Below are positions 1 to 8,530 of a stretch of 48,408 nt of DNA, piece by piece (the first letter of the stretch is position 1; every line of letters begins with the position of its first letter). The notes under the pieces are model-generated. The model did no database searches, was not told the origin of the DNA, and worked only from the letters and a program-made list of their open reading frames with translations. The position numbers were made by a program, and so were the translations under genes. Source of the DNA: Robinsoniella sp. (lineage in GTDB: Bacteria > Bacillota > Clostridia > Lachnospirales > Lachnospiraceae); contig JAMPFB010000011.1 in the NCBI GenBank assembly GCA_023664735.1, positions 1-48,408 of the forward strand, given 5' to 3'.

Positions 1-22
1 CCCTCCATGGCGCAATATGACT

Positions 23-46
23 AAAATTGCCGTCCATGGCAATTTT
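23..46. terminator. Short perfect hairpin, possible terminator
   Basis: A 9-bp perfect stem (AAAATTGCC against GGCAATTTT) encloses a 6-nt loop. The 3' arm ends in four T before a C run. It could end transcription arriving from outside the window, but the T tract is short. Confidence 0.35.
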
Positions 47-105
47 CCCCTAGGCACCGAAAAGGCTGTTAAGGAAAAGCGCCATCAAAAACAAGAAAGC
101 CAATC

Positions 106-145
106 CACTCTCATCCCTCTGTTGCTGTTTTGTGGCAGGCTGTAC
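106..145. repeat. 40-bp dispersed intergenic repeat, copy 1
   Basis: These 40 bases match 5388-5427 at about 34 positions, starting CACTCTCATCC and ending GTAC. In the second copy the sequence forms the right arm of a hairpin; here the left arm is missing. The arms of the long hairpin at 13172-13397 contain the same ACTCTCATCC stretch, so it is probably a decayed member of that repeat group. I see nothing else clear in the bases before the first gene. Confidence 0.5.
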
Positions 146-261
146 TAGAAAAGAGTTTGCTTGTTTTTAGAGTGTCTCTAATATTATTTCAAAATAGATT
201 GATTCTGCGTTTATCCATCTTTACTAGAAAGGGCTGAACTGTTACCAATAATTTACAAAAT

Positions 262-600
262 ATGTATGAAAAAGATTTCAGGAACGGAGCAAAAGTTTTG
301 GAAAAGCGTCATTGTGCAAAGATGCTGCAAATCATATGCCCAAGATATCGACATTATTATAAAGATACGGACGAGTTTTATGTCCAGCAGATAATCGGTC
401 CCTTGCTGAATGTTTGTGGAGCGGATGTGTTTGAATATGAGAAGTTAAGTGAAGCCGCCTCAAAAGATAAATATTTATATGCCCAAATTGAAAAAACGGC
501 AAGAGAAAACAACGAAGACGACGAGAAAAAAGAAAAACTAAAGAAGATTTTGAAAATGGCCGACAAAAAAATAAAAACAAAAATGAATCTGATGGTATGA
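262..600 (+). CDS. Hypothetical protein, 112 aa
   Basis: I do not recognise this protein. It has two cysteines in its first half and a strongly charged, lysine/glutamate-rich C-terminal helix from about residue 75. The ATG at 262 has no convincing Shine-Dalgarno, so the gene may be the 3' remnant of something longer or start elsewhere. Its stop overlaps the start of the next gene at 597 (ATGA), which suggests translational coupling and argues the pair is real. Both sit in AT-rich DNA beside a decayed repeat, a typical accessory setting. No function is proposed. Confidence 0.4.
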   Translation: MYEKDFRNGAKVLEKRHCAKMLQIICPRYRHYYKDTDEFYVQQIIGPLLNVCGADVFEYEKLSEAASKDKYLYAQIEKTARENNEDDEKKEKLKKILKMADKKIKTKMNLMV

Positions 601-908
601 TGAAAAAAACAAGCAGCCTGCATAATCCAAGTCTCTGTCAAGCCGTCTTGGAAACTATAAAAACACTTAATAATACAGATGTGAAATATAAGATATGCAC
701 CTTTGGCTCTGGATTTAATATTGAGCCCGGGATTCAAGTCATTATTAAATTTGGCGGCAGGGAATACGAAGGTAAGACACATAGTTCTGTCAAAGGAAGA
801 ATTGGTGGACTGAGCTGTTTATATAAAGAAAATCATTTTGAGGTGGGGGATGTTTTGAAAGCTTGTTATTTGCCCGAGGAAAAAACAATTGTATTAGAAA
901 AAGTGTAA
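597..908 (+). CDS. Hypothetical protein, 103 aa
   Basis: The start ATG overlaps the stop of the preceding gene. A second ATG lies immediately after it at 600. The second half (about residues 45-103) alternates hydrophobic and charged residues with several glycines, as in a small beta-rich domain. No signal peptide or membrane segment is visible, and I recognise no family motif. Co-translation with the upstream gene suggests a two-component function such as a small defence or toxin-antitoxin pair, but nothing in the sequence proves that. Confidence 0.4.
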   Translation: MMKKTSSLHNPSLCQAVLETIKTLNNTDVKYKICTFGSGFNIEPGIQVIIKFGGREYEGKTHSSVKGRIGGLSCLYKENHFEVGDVLKACYLPEEKTIVLEKV

Positions 909-1019
909 AAGCAGGGTTTAAAATTGCAGAAAACATTTCTGTCCAAGACCCGTTTGGGCGCCTGCGGGAAGAGAGCCGCTGACTAAAAATTGATTTCCGT
1001 GACCTTAAAAAGTTGCATA

Positions 1020-1049
1020 TTGACCGATAGAATGTATATATTGTACAAT
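1020..1049 (+). promoter_or_regulatory. Sigma-A promoter for the glnN transcript
   Basis: TTGACC at 1020-1025, an 18-bp spacer and TACAAT at 1044-1049. It lies about 310 bp before the glnN start, so the mRNA would have a long leader of roughly 300 nt. A second, weaker candidate is TTGCAT, 17 bp, TATCTT near 1137-1165. Confidence 0.5.
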
Positions 1050-1159
1050 ATGTAGAAATGATTACGTCTAAGCCGGCGTTTGTTCATCAGATTTATTAAA
1101 AATGCAGCCTGACAGAAAATTTTTTTCAATTTTTACTTGCATTTTGAAAAAATATAGAG

Positions 1160-1249
1160 TATCTTATAGAAAACGAGGGGAAACCTTTAAAGTTGAATAA
1201 GATATCTTGAACGATGATGTTCCAAACATAAGCTTTGGGGCATTTTTTT
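1160..1249 (+). promoter_or_regulatory. glnN leader with terminator-like hairpin (candidate attenuator)
   Basis: Two structures lie in tandem in the leader. First, TATCTTAT (1160-1167) pairs with ATAAGATA (1197-1204) around a purine-rich 29-nt segment. Second, a 10-bp stem with G-U pairs (1217-1226 against 1234-1243, loop CATAAGC) is followed by a run of T at 1243-1249. The second looks like an intrinsic terminator about 110 nt before the start codon, with no gene between it and the upstream promoter. That is the layout of an attenuated leader. ANTAR-type antitermination controls nitrogen genes in some clostridia, but I could not identify its paired hexaloops here. Confidence 0.45.
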
Positions 1250-1362
1250 ATTTTCTGATATAGCATGGAAAATAAAAAGAGTGATGAAGCCGTCTAAGGA
1301 ATCAGCTAAAAGGATATCGATTATCCAACAGGAAAATAATGATTGAAAGGAAGTATATAAAA

Positions 1363-3474
1363 ATGAGTCAGGTATTAAATGTAGAAGAAATTTTTGCAAA
1401 AAATGTATTCACTCTTGGGAAAATGAAAGAGCGTCTTCCAAAGAATGTTTACAAAGAAGTAAAAAGGGTTATGGATCATGGAGGAGAGCTTTCAGCGACA
1501 ACGGCTGATGTAGTGGCAAAAGCAATGAAAGACTGGGCAGTGGAAAATGGCGCTACGCACTATACCCATTGGTTCCAGCCGCTAACCGGTATTACAGCAG
1601 AAAAGCATGATTCCTTCGTATCCCATCCGGATGAAGATGGAAAGATGCTGATGGAATTTTCCGGAAAAGAATTGATTAAGGGAGAGCCGGATGCTTCCTC
1701 TTTCCCCTCAGGAGGGCTTCGTGCAACCTTTGAAGCAAGAGGATATACAGCATGGGATATTACTTCACCTGCTTTCTTAAAGGAATCCGGAACTGGAGTG
1801 ACTCTTTGTATTCCTACCGCTTTCTGTTCTTATACAGGTGAAGCTCTTGACAAAAAGACGCCGCTTCTTCGCTCCATGGAGGCAGTTAGCGAACAGGCGC
1901 TTCGTATCGTAAGATTGTTTGGCAATACAGAAGCCACCAAGGTTACCGCATCAGTAGGACCTGAGCAGGAATACTTTCTTGTAGATAAAGAGAAATACTT
2001 ACAAAGAAAAGATTTAATTTTCTCCGGACGTACTTTATTTGGTGCACCTGCGCCAAAAGGACAGGAGCTGGAGGATCATTATTTTGGTGTTATCAGAGAA
2101 CGCATTGGCGCTTATATGAAGGATTTGAATGAAGAGCTTTGGAAACTGGGCGTTACTGCAAAGACACAGCACAATGAGGTTGCTCCGGCACAACATGAGC
2201 TTGCTCCCATTTACGAGACGGCAAATATTGCAGTAGACCACAACCAGATTGTCATGGAAACCATGAAGAGGGTAGCAGAGCACCATGGTTTAAGATGCCT
2301 GCTTCATGAAAAGCCCTTTGCAGGAGTCAATGGATCTGGTAAGCATAACAACTGGTCTATCACAACTGATAATGGTGTGAACCTTCTTGACCCCGGTGAA
2401 ACCCCAAATGAAAACATACAATTTTTACTGGTGCTTGCCTGCATCCTGAAGGCAGTGGACACTCATGGAGATTTGCTTCGCCAAAGTGCATCTGACGTAG
2501 GAAACGATCACAGACTTGGAGCTAACGAGGCTCCGCCGGCTATTATTTCCGTATTCTTAGGAGACCAGTTAGAGGATGTAGTAAGGCAATTGGTAGAAAC
2601 CGGCGAGGCTACAAAATGTTTAGAGGGCGGCAAGTTAGAGACTGGTGTTTCTACACTTCCTGACTTTGTAAAGGATGCAACGGATCGAAACAGGACTTCG
2701 CCATTTGCTTTTACAGGAAATAAATTTGAATTTCGTATGGTTGGCTCTGCCGATTCCATAGCAAGCCCCAATACGATTTTGAATGCCATTGTAGCGGAAG
2801 CTTTCTGTGAAGCCGCAGATGTTTTGGAAAAAGCGGAAGACTTTGATATGGCTGTACATGATTTGATTAAAGAATACATGACAAAGCACCAGAGAATTAT
2901 CTTTAATGGCGACGGCTATTCAGAGGAATGGGTTGCAGAAGCAGAAAGAAGAGGTCTTCCAAACATTAAGTCCATGGTGGAAGCAGTCGATACATTGACA
3001 ACCGAGAAGGCAGTACGGTTATTTGAAAAATTTGGTATCTTTACAAAGGTAGAATTAGAGTCTCGTGAGGAAATCCTTTATGAAACCTATGCAAAGACCA
3101 TCAATATTGAAGCATTGACTATGATTGACATTGCAAGCAAGCAGTTGATTCCAGCGGTAGTAGGCTATTCCAAGTCCTTGGCAGATACTGTAATTGCAGT
3201 AAAGGCGGCAGGAGCAGATGCTTCTGTACAGTCTGATTTGCTAGCTGAAGTATCCACAAACTTAAAGGCCATGAGAGATGCCCTTACAAGGCTTGAGAAA
3301 GTAACCGCAGAAGCGGCTGCTATGGAAGATGTAAAGGCACAGGCATTTTTCTATAAAGATACAGTAAAGGCCGCCATGGAAGAGCTGAGAACACCGGCAG
3401 ATACACTTGAAATGCTGGTGGATAAAGATGTATGGCCGATTCCTACTTATGCGGAGTTGATTTTTGAAGTGTAG
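1363..3474 (+). CDS. glnN: Glutamine synthetase type III
   Basis: ATP-dependent ligation of ammonia to glutamate, the main cytoplasmic entry of ammonium. At about 703 aa it matches the large GSIII class rather than the 450-residue GSI. Visible GSIII landmarks include the N-terminal THYTHWFQP stretch, the ATP-binding [13 protein letters not shown] segment, [12 protein letters not shown], and [13 protein letters not shown]. The ATG at 1363 is chosen because GAAAGGAAG at 1345-1353 sits at good distance; an in-frame ATG at 1339 has no such site. It appears monocistronic, with its own promoter, a long structured leader and a terminator at 3510, so regulation by premature termination is plausible. 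Confidence 0.95.
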   Translation: MSQVLNVEEIFAKNVFTLGKMKERLPKNVYKEVKRVMDHGGELSATTADVVAKAMKDWAVENGATHYTHWFQPLTGITAEKHDSFVSHPDEDGKMLMEFSGKELIKGEPDASSFPSGGLRATFEARGYTAWDITSPAFLKESGTGVTLCIPTAFCSYTGEALDKKTPLLRSMEAVSEQALRIVRLFGNTEATKVTASVGPEQEYFLVDKEKYLQRKDLIFSGRTLFGAPAPKGQELEDHYFGVIRERIGAYMKDLNEELWKLGVTAKTQHNEVAPAQHELAPIYETANIAVDHNQIVMETMKRVAEHHGLRCLLHEKPFAGVNGSGKHNNWSITTDNGVNLLDPGETPNENIQFLLVLACILKAVDTHGDLLRQSASDVGNDHRLGANEAPPAIISVFLGDQLEDVVRQLVETGEATKCLEGGKLETGVSTLPDFVKDATDRNRTSPFAFTGNKFEFRMVGSADSIASPNTILNAIVAEAFCEAADVLEKAEDFDMAVHDLIKEYMTKHQRIIFNGDGYSEEWVAEAERRGLPNIKSMVEAVDTLTTEKAVRLFEKFGIFTKVELESREEILYETYAKTINIEALTMIDIASKQLIPAVVGYSKSLADTVIAVKAAGADASVQSDLLAEVSTNLKAMRDALTRLEKVTAEAAAMEDVKAQAFFYKDTVKAAMEELRTPADTLEMLVDKDVWPIPTYAELIFEV

Positions 3475-3509
3475 TATATAAAATATTTCTTAAGAAGATG
3501 CATAAAAAG

Positions 3510-3542
3510 AAAAAGCAGTCCAGTGATTTGGGCTGCTTTTTT
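3510..3542 (+). terminator. Intrinsic terminator of glnN
   Basis: A stem of AAAAAGCAGTCC against GGGCTGCTTTTTT with an 8-nt loop and terminal T run, about 35 bp after the glnN stop. Confidence 0.85.
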
Positions 3543-3573
3543 CCATAATTTAAGATTGCAAAAAAATTACCTC

Positions 3574-3601
3574 TTGCACTTTTTTTTGCTGGTGTTATAA
3601 T
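3574..3601 (+). promoter_or_regulatory. Sigma-A promoter for the carboxyltransferase gene
   Basis: TTGCAC at 3574-3579, a 16-bp spacer and a perfect TATAAT at 3596-3601 with an upstream TG (extended -10). It lies about 100 bp before the start codon. Confidence 0.65.
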
Positions 3602-3704
3602 ATAACAAGATATTTTGAATATCAAAGTATTATAAATTCAAAGTATTCGAGGCTCAAAGCAAAAAATGACAAATCACAAGACGTGAAAGAAAGAGGATGT
3701 TATT

Positions 3705-5330
3705 ATGAATTGGGATGAGGCAATTAAAGATCTGGATCAACGAAGAGAAAAGGCCTTGCTTGGCGGAGGACAGGCAAGGATTGACAAACAGCATAAGATT
3801 GGGAAGCTGACAGCCAGAGAAAGAATAGATATTTTACTGGATAAAGGAACCTTTGTAGAGGTAGATGGCTTTATTGAATCCAGAATAGATGATTTTGATT
3901 TAGATAAAAAGCGTGTTCCGGGAGACGGTGTGGTAACCGGCTATGGCAAAATCGATGGCAGGCTTGTTTTTGTGGCAAGTGAGGATTTTACGGTTATCGG
4001 AGGTACGCTGGGAGAATATCATTCCTTTAAAATATGCAGGATTCAGGATATGGCTATGGAAATGAAGGCGCCGCTTATTTGTATCAATGACAGCGGCGGA
4101 GCCAGAATTGAAGAGGGTATTTCTTCGCTAAGCGGTTATAGCGGCATGTTCTTACGGCATACAAAGGCATCTGGTGTTATTCCTCAAATAGCGGTCATAT
4201 TAGGACCTTGTTCCGGAGGCGCCTGCTATGCCCCTGCTATTTGCGATTTTATTTTTATGGTAAAGGATATTTCCAAAATGTTCATTACCGGTCCTAATGT
4301 TGTAAAAACTGTTATCAATGAAGAGGTATCTGTGGAAGAGCTGGGTGGAGCAGATGTGCATGCAAAGAAATCCGGAGTTTCCCATTTTACATATGATACG
4401 GAAAACGATTGTCTGATGGGAGTAAGAAAGCTGCTTACTTATCTGCCCAGCAGCAATCTGGATACGCCTCCAGTGGTGAAAACAATTGATGAAAAGCAGT
4501 CTCTTCTTTTTAGTGTGAATAAAGTCTTAAACAAGATGGGAAATTTAGGAAAGACCTTTGTGAAAAGTAATGAGGACTGCTGCTACAAGCTAAAGGATAT
4601 TGTACCCGATAATTCCCGTCATGCTTATGATGTGCATGAAGTAGTGGAATGTGTGGCGGATAGTGGAAGCTTTTTTGAGGTTCAAAAAGAATTTGCAAAA
4701 AATGTGGTGGTTGGATTTGGACGCATGGAAGGCAATGTAACAGGTTTCGTATGCAACCAGCCTGCTGTTATGGGAGGTTCCTTGGACTATCACGCATCAG
4801 ATAAAATGGCAAGGTTTATTCGTTTCTGTGACTGCTTTAACATTCCTCTTGTAACGCTTATTGACGTACCGGCGTTTCTTCCGGGAACAGCACAGGAGCA
4901 TAATGGGATTATCCGTCACGGTGCTAAAGTGCTTTATGCATATTCGGAGGCTACAGTGCCAAAGATTTCCCTGATTATGAGAAAGGCTTATGGCGGAGCC
5001 TATATTGCCATGAATTCCAAGGAAATGGGAGCAGATATTGTATACGCATGGCCGATTGCAGAGATTGCAGTTATGGGAGCCGATGGAGCAGTAAATATTG
5101 CATTTAAAAGAAAAATAAAAGAGGCTTCCGACCCTTATGCAGCAAGAGAAGAGTATAAAAGGGAATATGAAGAGCGGTTTTTGAATCCCTATGTGGCAGC
5201 AGCAAGAGGGTATGTCAATGAGGTAATCAAACCGGAGGAAACCAGAAAGGCAATTTTAAAGGCGCTTTCTGCATTAGAGGGCAAGAAGGTGGAAGGACCG
5301 TATAAGAAGCATGGGAATATTCCGTTGTAA
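3705..5330 (+). CDS. mmdA: Biotin-dependent acyl-CoA carboxyltransferase subunit (methylmalonyl-CoA decarboxylase alpha type)
   Basis: A 541-residue carboxyltransferase that moves carboxyl groups between an acyl-CoA and carboxybiotin. It has the two crotonase-like halves of the family: an N-terminal half with the KLTARERIDILLD segment, GGARIEEG and the oxyanion-hole SGGACYAPA, and a C-terminal half with a VPAFLPGTAQE stretch and KAYGGAYIAM. The family includes the alpha subunits of sodium-pumping methylmalonyl-CoA or glutaconyl-CoA decarboxylases, propionyl-CoA carboxylase beta and transcarboxylase 12S; sequence alone does not separate them. No biotin carrier, membrane or gamma subunit lies beside it, so partners must be elsewhere. 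Start supported by AGAGG about 10 bp upstream. Confidence 0.85.
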   Translation: MNWDEAIKDLDQRREKALLGGGQARIDKQHKIGKLTARERIDILLDKGTFVEVDGFIESRIDDFDLDKKRVPGDGVVTGYGKIDGRLVFVASEDFTVIGGTLGEYHSFKICRIQDMAMEMKAPLICINDSGGARIEEGISSLSGYSGMFLRHTKASGVIPQIAVILGPCSGGACYAPAICDFIFMVKDISKMFITGPNVVKTVINEEVSVEELGGADVHAKKSGVSHFTYDTENDCLMGVRKLLTYLPSSNLDTPPVVKTIDEKQSLLFSVNKVLNKMGNLGKTFVKSNEDCCYKLKDIVPDNSRHAYDVHEVVECVADSGSFFEVQKEFAKNVVVGFGRMEGNVTGFVCNQPAVMGGSLDYHASDKMARFIRFCDCFNIPLVTLIDVPAFLPGTAQEHNGIIRHGAKVLYAYSEATVPKISLIMRKAYGGAYIAMNSKEMGADIVYAWPIAEIAVMGADGAVNIAFKRKIKEASDPYAAREEYKREYEERFLNPYVAAARGYVNEVIKPEETRKAILKALSALEGKKVEGPYKKHGNIPL

Positions 5331-5360
5331 TAGAGGATGTGGATAAGGATAAGAGGACGC

Positions 5361-5405
5361 AACAGCGAGATGAGAGTGAAGCAACCCCACTCTCATCCCG
5401 CTGTT
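5361..5405 (+). terminator. Hairpin behind the carboxyltransferase gene, part of a dispersed repeat
   Basis: AACAGCG-A-GATGAGAGTG (5361-5378) pairs with CACTCTCATC-C-CGCTGTT (5388-5405) with one mismatch. A T-rich stretch follows. It can serve as a terminator, and it continues into the 40-bp repeat also found at 106-145. Its arms resemble the outermost arm of the long hairpin at 13172-13397. Confidence 0.55.
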
Positions 5406-5437
5406 ACTGTTTTATTGCAGACCGTACATTTAAAAAG

Positions 5438-5633
5438 GTAACAGTTCAGCCCACAGGCACAAAGCGGATTTCCCCCAGAGCATGTTTTCTACGTCGCCAC
5501 GCTTTCGCTCTATAAAAACGCAACAGCGCTAAGCTCGAAAATACCTCGCTAAGCGCTGGCGTTTTTATAAGGGCTCCTTTAGAAAACATGCTCTGGGGGA
5601 AATCCGCTTTGTGCCTGTGGGCTGAACTGTTAC
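5438..5633. repeat. Long hairpin repeat LHR-A (complete)
   Basis: Two perfectly complementary 53-nt arms (5438-5490 and 5581-5633) flank a 90-nt core. The core has CACGCTTTCGCTCT on its 5' side, a stem ATAAAAACGC/GCGTTTTTAT, an inner stem AGCGCT/AGCGCT, an A.A mismatch, a short stem and an AAAATAC loop region. Four relatives lie at 6830, 8531, 11342 and 13172. It carries no gene; frames read through it are palindrome translations. It lies between two transcription units. Confidence 0.9.
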
Positions 5634-5662
5634 TTAAAAAGACCCTCCAAAAACTAATTTTA

Positions 5663-5692
5663 TTGGAAACAGACAAGTGGGTATGCTATAAT
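5663..5692 (+). promoter_or_regulatory. Sigma-A promoter for the CMP-sugar synthetase gene
   Basis: TTGGAA at 5663-5668, an 18-bp spacer and TATAAT at 5687-5692, with a TGC extended -10 element. It begins 30 bp beyond the right arm of LHR-A. Confidence 0.6.
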
Positions 5693-5771
5693 ATATAAAG
5701 TCAGTCAACGGTGGGACAATTAGTAATAGTCAGGTATTGCAAGACGAGGAGCAACAGAAAGGGAAACAGAT

Positions 5772-6782
5772 ATGAAAAAGATATTAGCAATCATTCCGGC
5801 AAGAAGCGGATCAAAAAGTGTGGTTAATAAAAATATCCGTCTGATTAATGGAAAGCCCATGATAGCATATTCTATTGAACATGCAAAGGAATCCAAGTAT
5901 ATCAATCGAATCATCGTAACAACGGACAGTGAGGAATATGCTGCGATAGCAAGAGAATATGGGGCGGAAACACCCTTTATAAGACCGGCGGAGTTAGCAG
6001 AGGATAATTCGCTGGATATTGAAGTGTTTGAGCATGCTTTATCATGGCTTAAGAGAGAAGAAGGTTACGTGCCGGATATTATCGTGCAGCTTCGTCCTAC
6101 CGATCCTATCCGCAATCCAGAAGACATTGATAAGATGATAGAAATGATGTTGGAAGATGAAACGGTAGATGCAGTGCGAAGCGTATCTTTAACAGATACA
6201 GTTCCTCATAAAATGTGGTATGTGGGCGAGGACAATGTGATGGAGCCTATTATGAAGGACATTCCAGAAGCATACAATATGCCAAGGCAAAAGCTTCCTA
6301 AAATTTATCATCAAAATGGAAATACAGATGTGCTTCGCCCCGGTAATATTACAAAATACCATTCCATGACAGGGCAGAAGATTAAGGGCTACATTATGAG
6401 TGAAATGTATGATGTAGATACAGAAGCGGATTTCGCAAGAATTTCCCAATGTCTGAAAATTAGACAGGGTGGAAATATATTTGTTTTTGACATAGATGGG
6501 GTAATCGCTCAATTGCGAAAGGATTTGTCCTATGGGGAAACCGGTCCAAATGAAAGGATGGTAAAAATTGTAAATGAGCTGTACGACCTTGGAAACCGTA
6601 TCGTGCTTTTTACAGCAAGAGGCTATGTAACGGGAATCGACTGGAGGGAAACAACCGAAAGGCAGATGAAGGATTGGGGTGTGAAATACCATGAACTCCA
6701 TATGGGAAAGCCAAATGCGGATTATTATGTAGATGATAAAATGTTAAGCCCCGACTTTCTTTACCGTGAATTTGGAGAGTAG
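5772..6782 (+). CDS. CMP-nonulosonate-type cytidylyltransferase fused to a HAD-like domain
   Basis: 336 aa in two parts. Residues 1-220 are a CMP-N-acylneuraminate synthetase-like cytidylyltransferase: IPARSGSKSVVNKN nucleotide-binding loop, NGKPMI, LRPTDPIRNP and HQNGNTDV. It should activate a nonulosonic or similar acid with CTP. Residues 228-336 form a small HAD-like domain with FDIDGV, LFTARG and the GKPNADYYVDDK signature (motif I Asp residues, motif II Thr, motif III Lys, final Asp pair). The fusion could couple dephosphorylation of the sugar acid with activation. A flagellin-glycan role is inferred from the flagellar island downstream. Start supported by AAAGGG ahead of ATG 5772. Confidence 0.8.
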   Translation: MKKILAIIPARSGSKSVVNKNIRLINGKPMIAYSIEHAKESKYINRIIVTTDSEEYAAIAREYGAETPFIRPAELAEDNSLDIEVFEHALSWLKREEGYVPDIIVQLRPTDPIRNPEDIDKMIEMMLEDETVDAVRSVSLTDTVPHKMWYVGEDNVMEPIMKDIPEAYNMPRQKLPKIYHQNGNTDVLRPGNITKYHSMTGQKIKGYIMSEMYDVDTEADFARISQCLKIRQGGNIFVFDIDGVIAQLRKDLSYGETGPNERMVKIVNELYDLGNRIVLFTARGYVTGIDWRETTERQMKDWGVKYHELHMGKPNADYYVDDKMLSPDFLYREFGE

Positions 6783-6829
6783 TGAGAAATGATAGTCAAT
6801 GTGGCAGCGTAAATATAAATGAACCCGAA

Positions 6830-6962
6830 TAACAGTTCAGCCCATAGGTGCAAAGCAGGCTTCCTACAGAGCATGTTTTCTACGTCGCCACGCTTTCGCC
6901 CTATAAAAACGCAACAGCGCTAAGCACGAAAATACCTTGCTAAGCGCTGGCGTTTTTATAAA
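6830..6962. repeat. Long hairpin repeat LHR-B (right arm missing)
   Basis: It has the left arm (6830-6881) and the whole core through the stem ATAAAAACGC/GCGTTTTTAT, but stops near 6962, right beside the stop codon of the minus-strand fliD-like gene at 6971. The expected right arm (AGAAAACATGCTCTG and onward) is absent. The inner stem has AGCA/TTGCT pairing where LHR-A has mismatches. It is best read as a truncated copy. Confidence 0.8.
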
Positions 6963-6970
6963 AGTGATTA

Positions 6971-8281
6971 TTAGCAATATCCATTAAATAGCATTCCGCT
7001 GTAGGAACTGGTCATATATGGATTAGCATAATTTTTTCCGGGATTTTTGTAAGCAACAATTTTTTTATCCGCATATTCCATAGGATTCAATGAAATCAAA
7101 CTGGTCTTTTTTAGCACAGAATGGGTAAAATCCTTTATGGAATGGAAGGTTTCATTCACATCTTCTGTAAGGGCAGCCTGTGACAACTGTTTTTCATCTA
7201 ACTCCAAGGTGCCGCCGTTCGTAATGTGGACACCTAAATGGTCGAAGTCATCGGAATGGATGAGAGCAATATGGGACATTTCATTCACAAGTCGGTTGCT
7301 TCCGGGCTGGCTTTCTATATATTCGGAGGCTGCTTTTAAAAAGCTGTTATAACCGCCGATTAAAGTGTGAATATTTTCCTTTAAGCTTTCTATATCATTT
7401 TTGATGCCGATAATTGCTACATCATCTTTGGATTCGCTTAATCCTGTTAAAGAAATTTCATACATTTTTTCAATCGTAAAATGGTTGGAATAAGTGGTAT
7501 GGGCAACGCCGTTAATGGTAAATTCGGCATTAGAAGCATTCCTTGTAATTTCCCCAATGCTCAGATATTCCACAGCGCCAGCTGCCATGCTTGTATGTTC
7601 GTCGGAAATTCGGAACAGGAACTTACGGTTTTCAGGAAGCCCGGTCTGATTGGAGCTTAGCTTTAAGGAAGAATTTCCCTCTCCATCCTCTATGACCTCT
7701 GCGGCTATGCCAATTTCGGCATTGTTAATCAACTTGCCTAATCGCTCCTGAATATCTTTATTGGTGTCATTTTCACTTATAGTAAATTGAAATTCATAAT
7801 TCAAATCATTTATGCTTAAGTCAAAAGAATAGGTAGCAGGATTCAAAGCTGCCGATTCATTAGAGGGCAAGAAATTTCCCATATTTACCTGTGAGGTGGC
7901 AAGATTATTTATTTGTATCTCCAAAGTACTGTCTTCTGCCGCCTGAGCCATGTCACCGATATATTCTGCAGTTACCAGAGATTCATTGCTGGAATAGGCG
8001 GCTTTTTTATTCAAAAGCTCATGCTCATCCAATCCACCAAGAGAAGCAATGGTATTGCGGAAGGTTCTGGCATTTTCTTTCAGTTCCACTGCGAAGGTTT
8101 TATAATCCGCCTTTTCATTTAAAAGGTACAGAGGGGATTCTTTATCTAATTTTATGATGGAATTGTATAAGCGGCGTAATTCACTTTTTTTGTGAGCATC
8201 AAAGGATGTACTGGTCTTTGGTGCATAGGAAGTCAGATAATAATTGTAAGCGGTATTAAGCGCTGAAAAATTAACAGCCAT
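6971..8281 (-). CDS. FliD-like flagellar hook-associated protein 2 family, solitary copy
   Basis: 436 aa. The TLEIQINNLATSQVNMGNFL segment near residue 120, the following beta-rich part and the helical C-terminal third with LGVHITNGGTLELDE and LIGGYNSF resemble the filament-cap family (FliD/HAP2). The main fliD is at 28874, so this is a second, divergent paralogue lying alone on the minus strand. The ATG at 8281 is chosen because AAGGAGG lies just before it; a start seven codons upstream has no such site. Sigma-A-like and sigma-28-like promoters lie upstream on this strand. It could be an alternative cap or an anchored flagellum-associated factor. Its 3' end abuts LHR-B. Confidence 0.65.
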   Translation of the reverse strand: MAVNFSALNTAYNYYLTSYAPKTSTSFDAHKKSELRRLYNSIIKLDKESPLYLLNEKADYKTFAVELKENARTFRNTIASLGGLDEHELLNKKAAYSSNESLVTAEYIGDMAQAAEDSTLEIQINNLATSQVNMGNFLPSNESAALNPATYSFDLSINDLNYEFQFTISENDTNKDIQERLGKLINNAEIGIAAEVIEDGEGNSSLKLSSNQTGLPENRKFLFRISDEHTSMAAGAVEYLSIGEITRNASNAEFTINGVAHTTYSNHFTIEKMYEISLTGLSESKDDVAIIGIKNDIESLKENIHTLIGGYNSFLKAASEYIESQPGSNRLVNEMSHIALIHSDDFDHLGVHITNGGTLELDEKQLSQAALTEDVNETFHSIKDFTHSVLKKTSLISLNPMEYADKKIVAYKNPGKNYANPYMTSSYSGMLFNGYC

Positions 8282-8358
8282 GCTGCCCCTCCTTTCTTCC
8301 ATGAATGTGATGCTACAGGCTTCAATGCCGTCATCAGGGCAAAAATTACTGATACCTT

Positions 8359-8387
8359 ATTTTAACATTTTCCTAATATAGATACAA
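8359..8387 (-). promoter_or_regulatory. Sigma-A-like promoter for the solitary fliD-like gene
   Basis: Read on the minus strand: TTGTAT, a 17-bp spacer and TAAAAT, ending about 80 bp before the start codon. Confidence 0.4.
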
Positions 8388-8458
8388 TACAAAAAATGAC
8401 GGATTTTCACAAAGATTTCACATTTTGGATAGAAATATTTTATAAAGGCTATAAAAAA

Positions 8459-8486
8459 TTATCGGTATCTTTTATAGAAAAGTTTA
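8459..8486 (-). promoter_or_regulatory. Sigma-28-like promoter for the solitary fliD-like gene
   Basis: On the minus strand TAAA, 16 bp, then ACCGATAA. The same spacing and ACCGAT form occurs before flaG at 28339-28366. This places the gene about 170 nt downstream and ties it to late flagellar expression. Confidence 0.55.
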
Positions 8487-8530
8487 CGGGGAATACAAAA
8501 ATGGCAGAATTGGGACATAATAGTTTTGAT

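Noticed and set aside
1006-1030. CCGATAG with TAAA upstream, possible sigma-28 site before glnN
   Set aside because: The spacer is only 13 bp, the last base differs from the other sites, and the overlapping TTGACC/TACAAT pair fits sigma-A better.
5446-5676. Open frame with many Arg/Lys codons across LHR-A (similar ones at 8396 and 13042)
   Set aside because: It is the translation of a palindromic repeat. The same peptide string appears at each copy and no start has a ribosome site.
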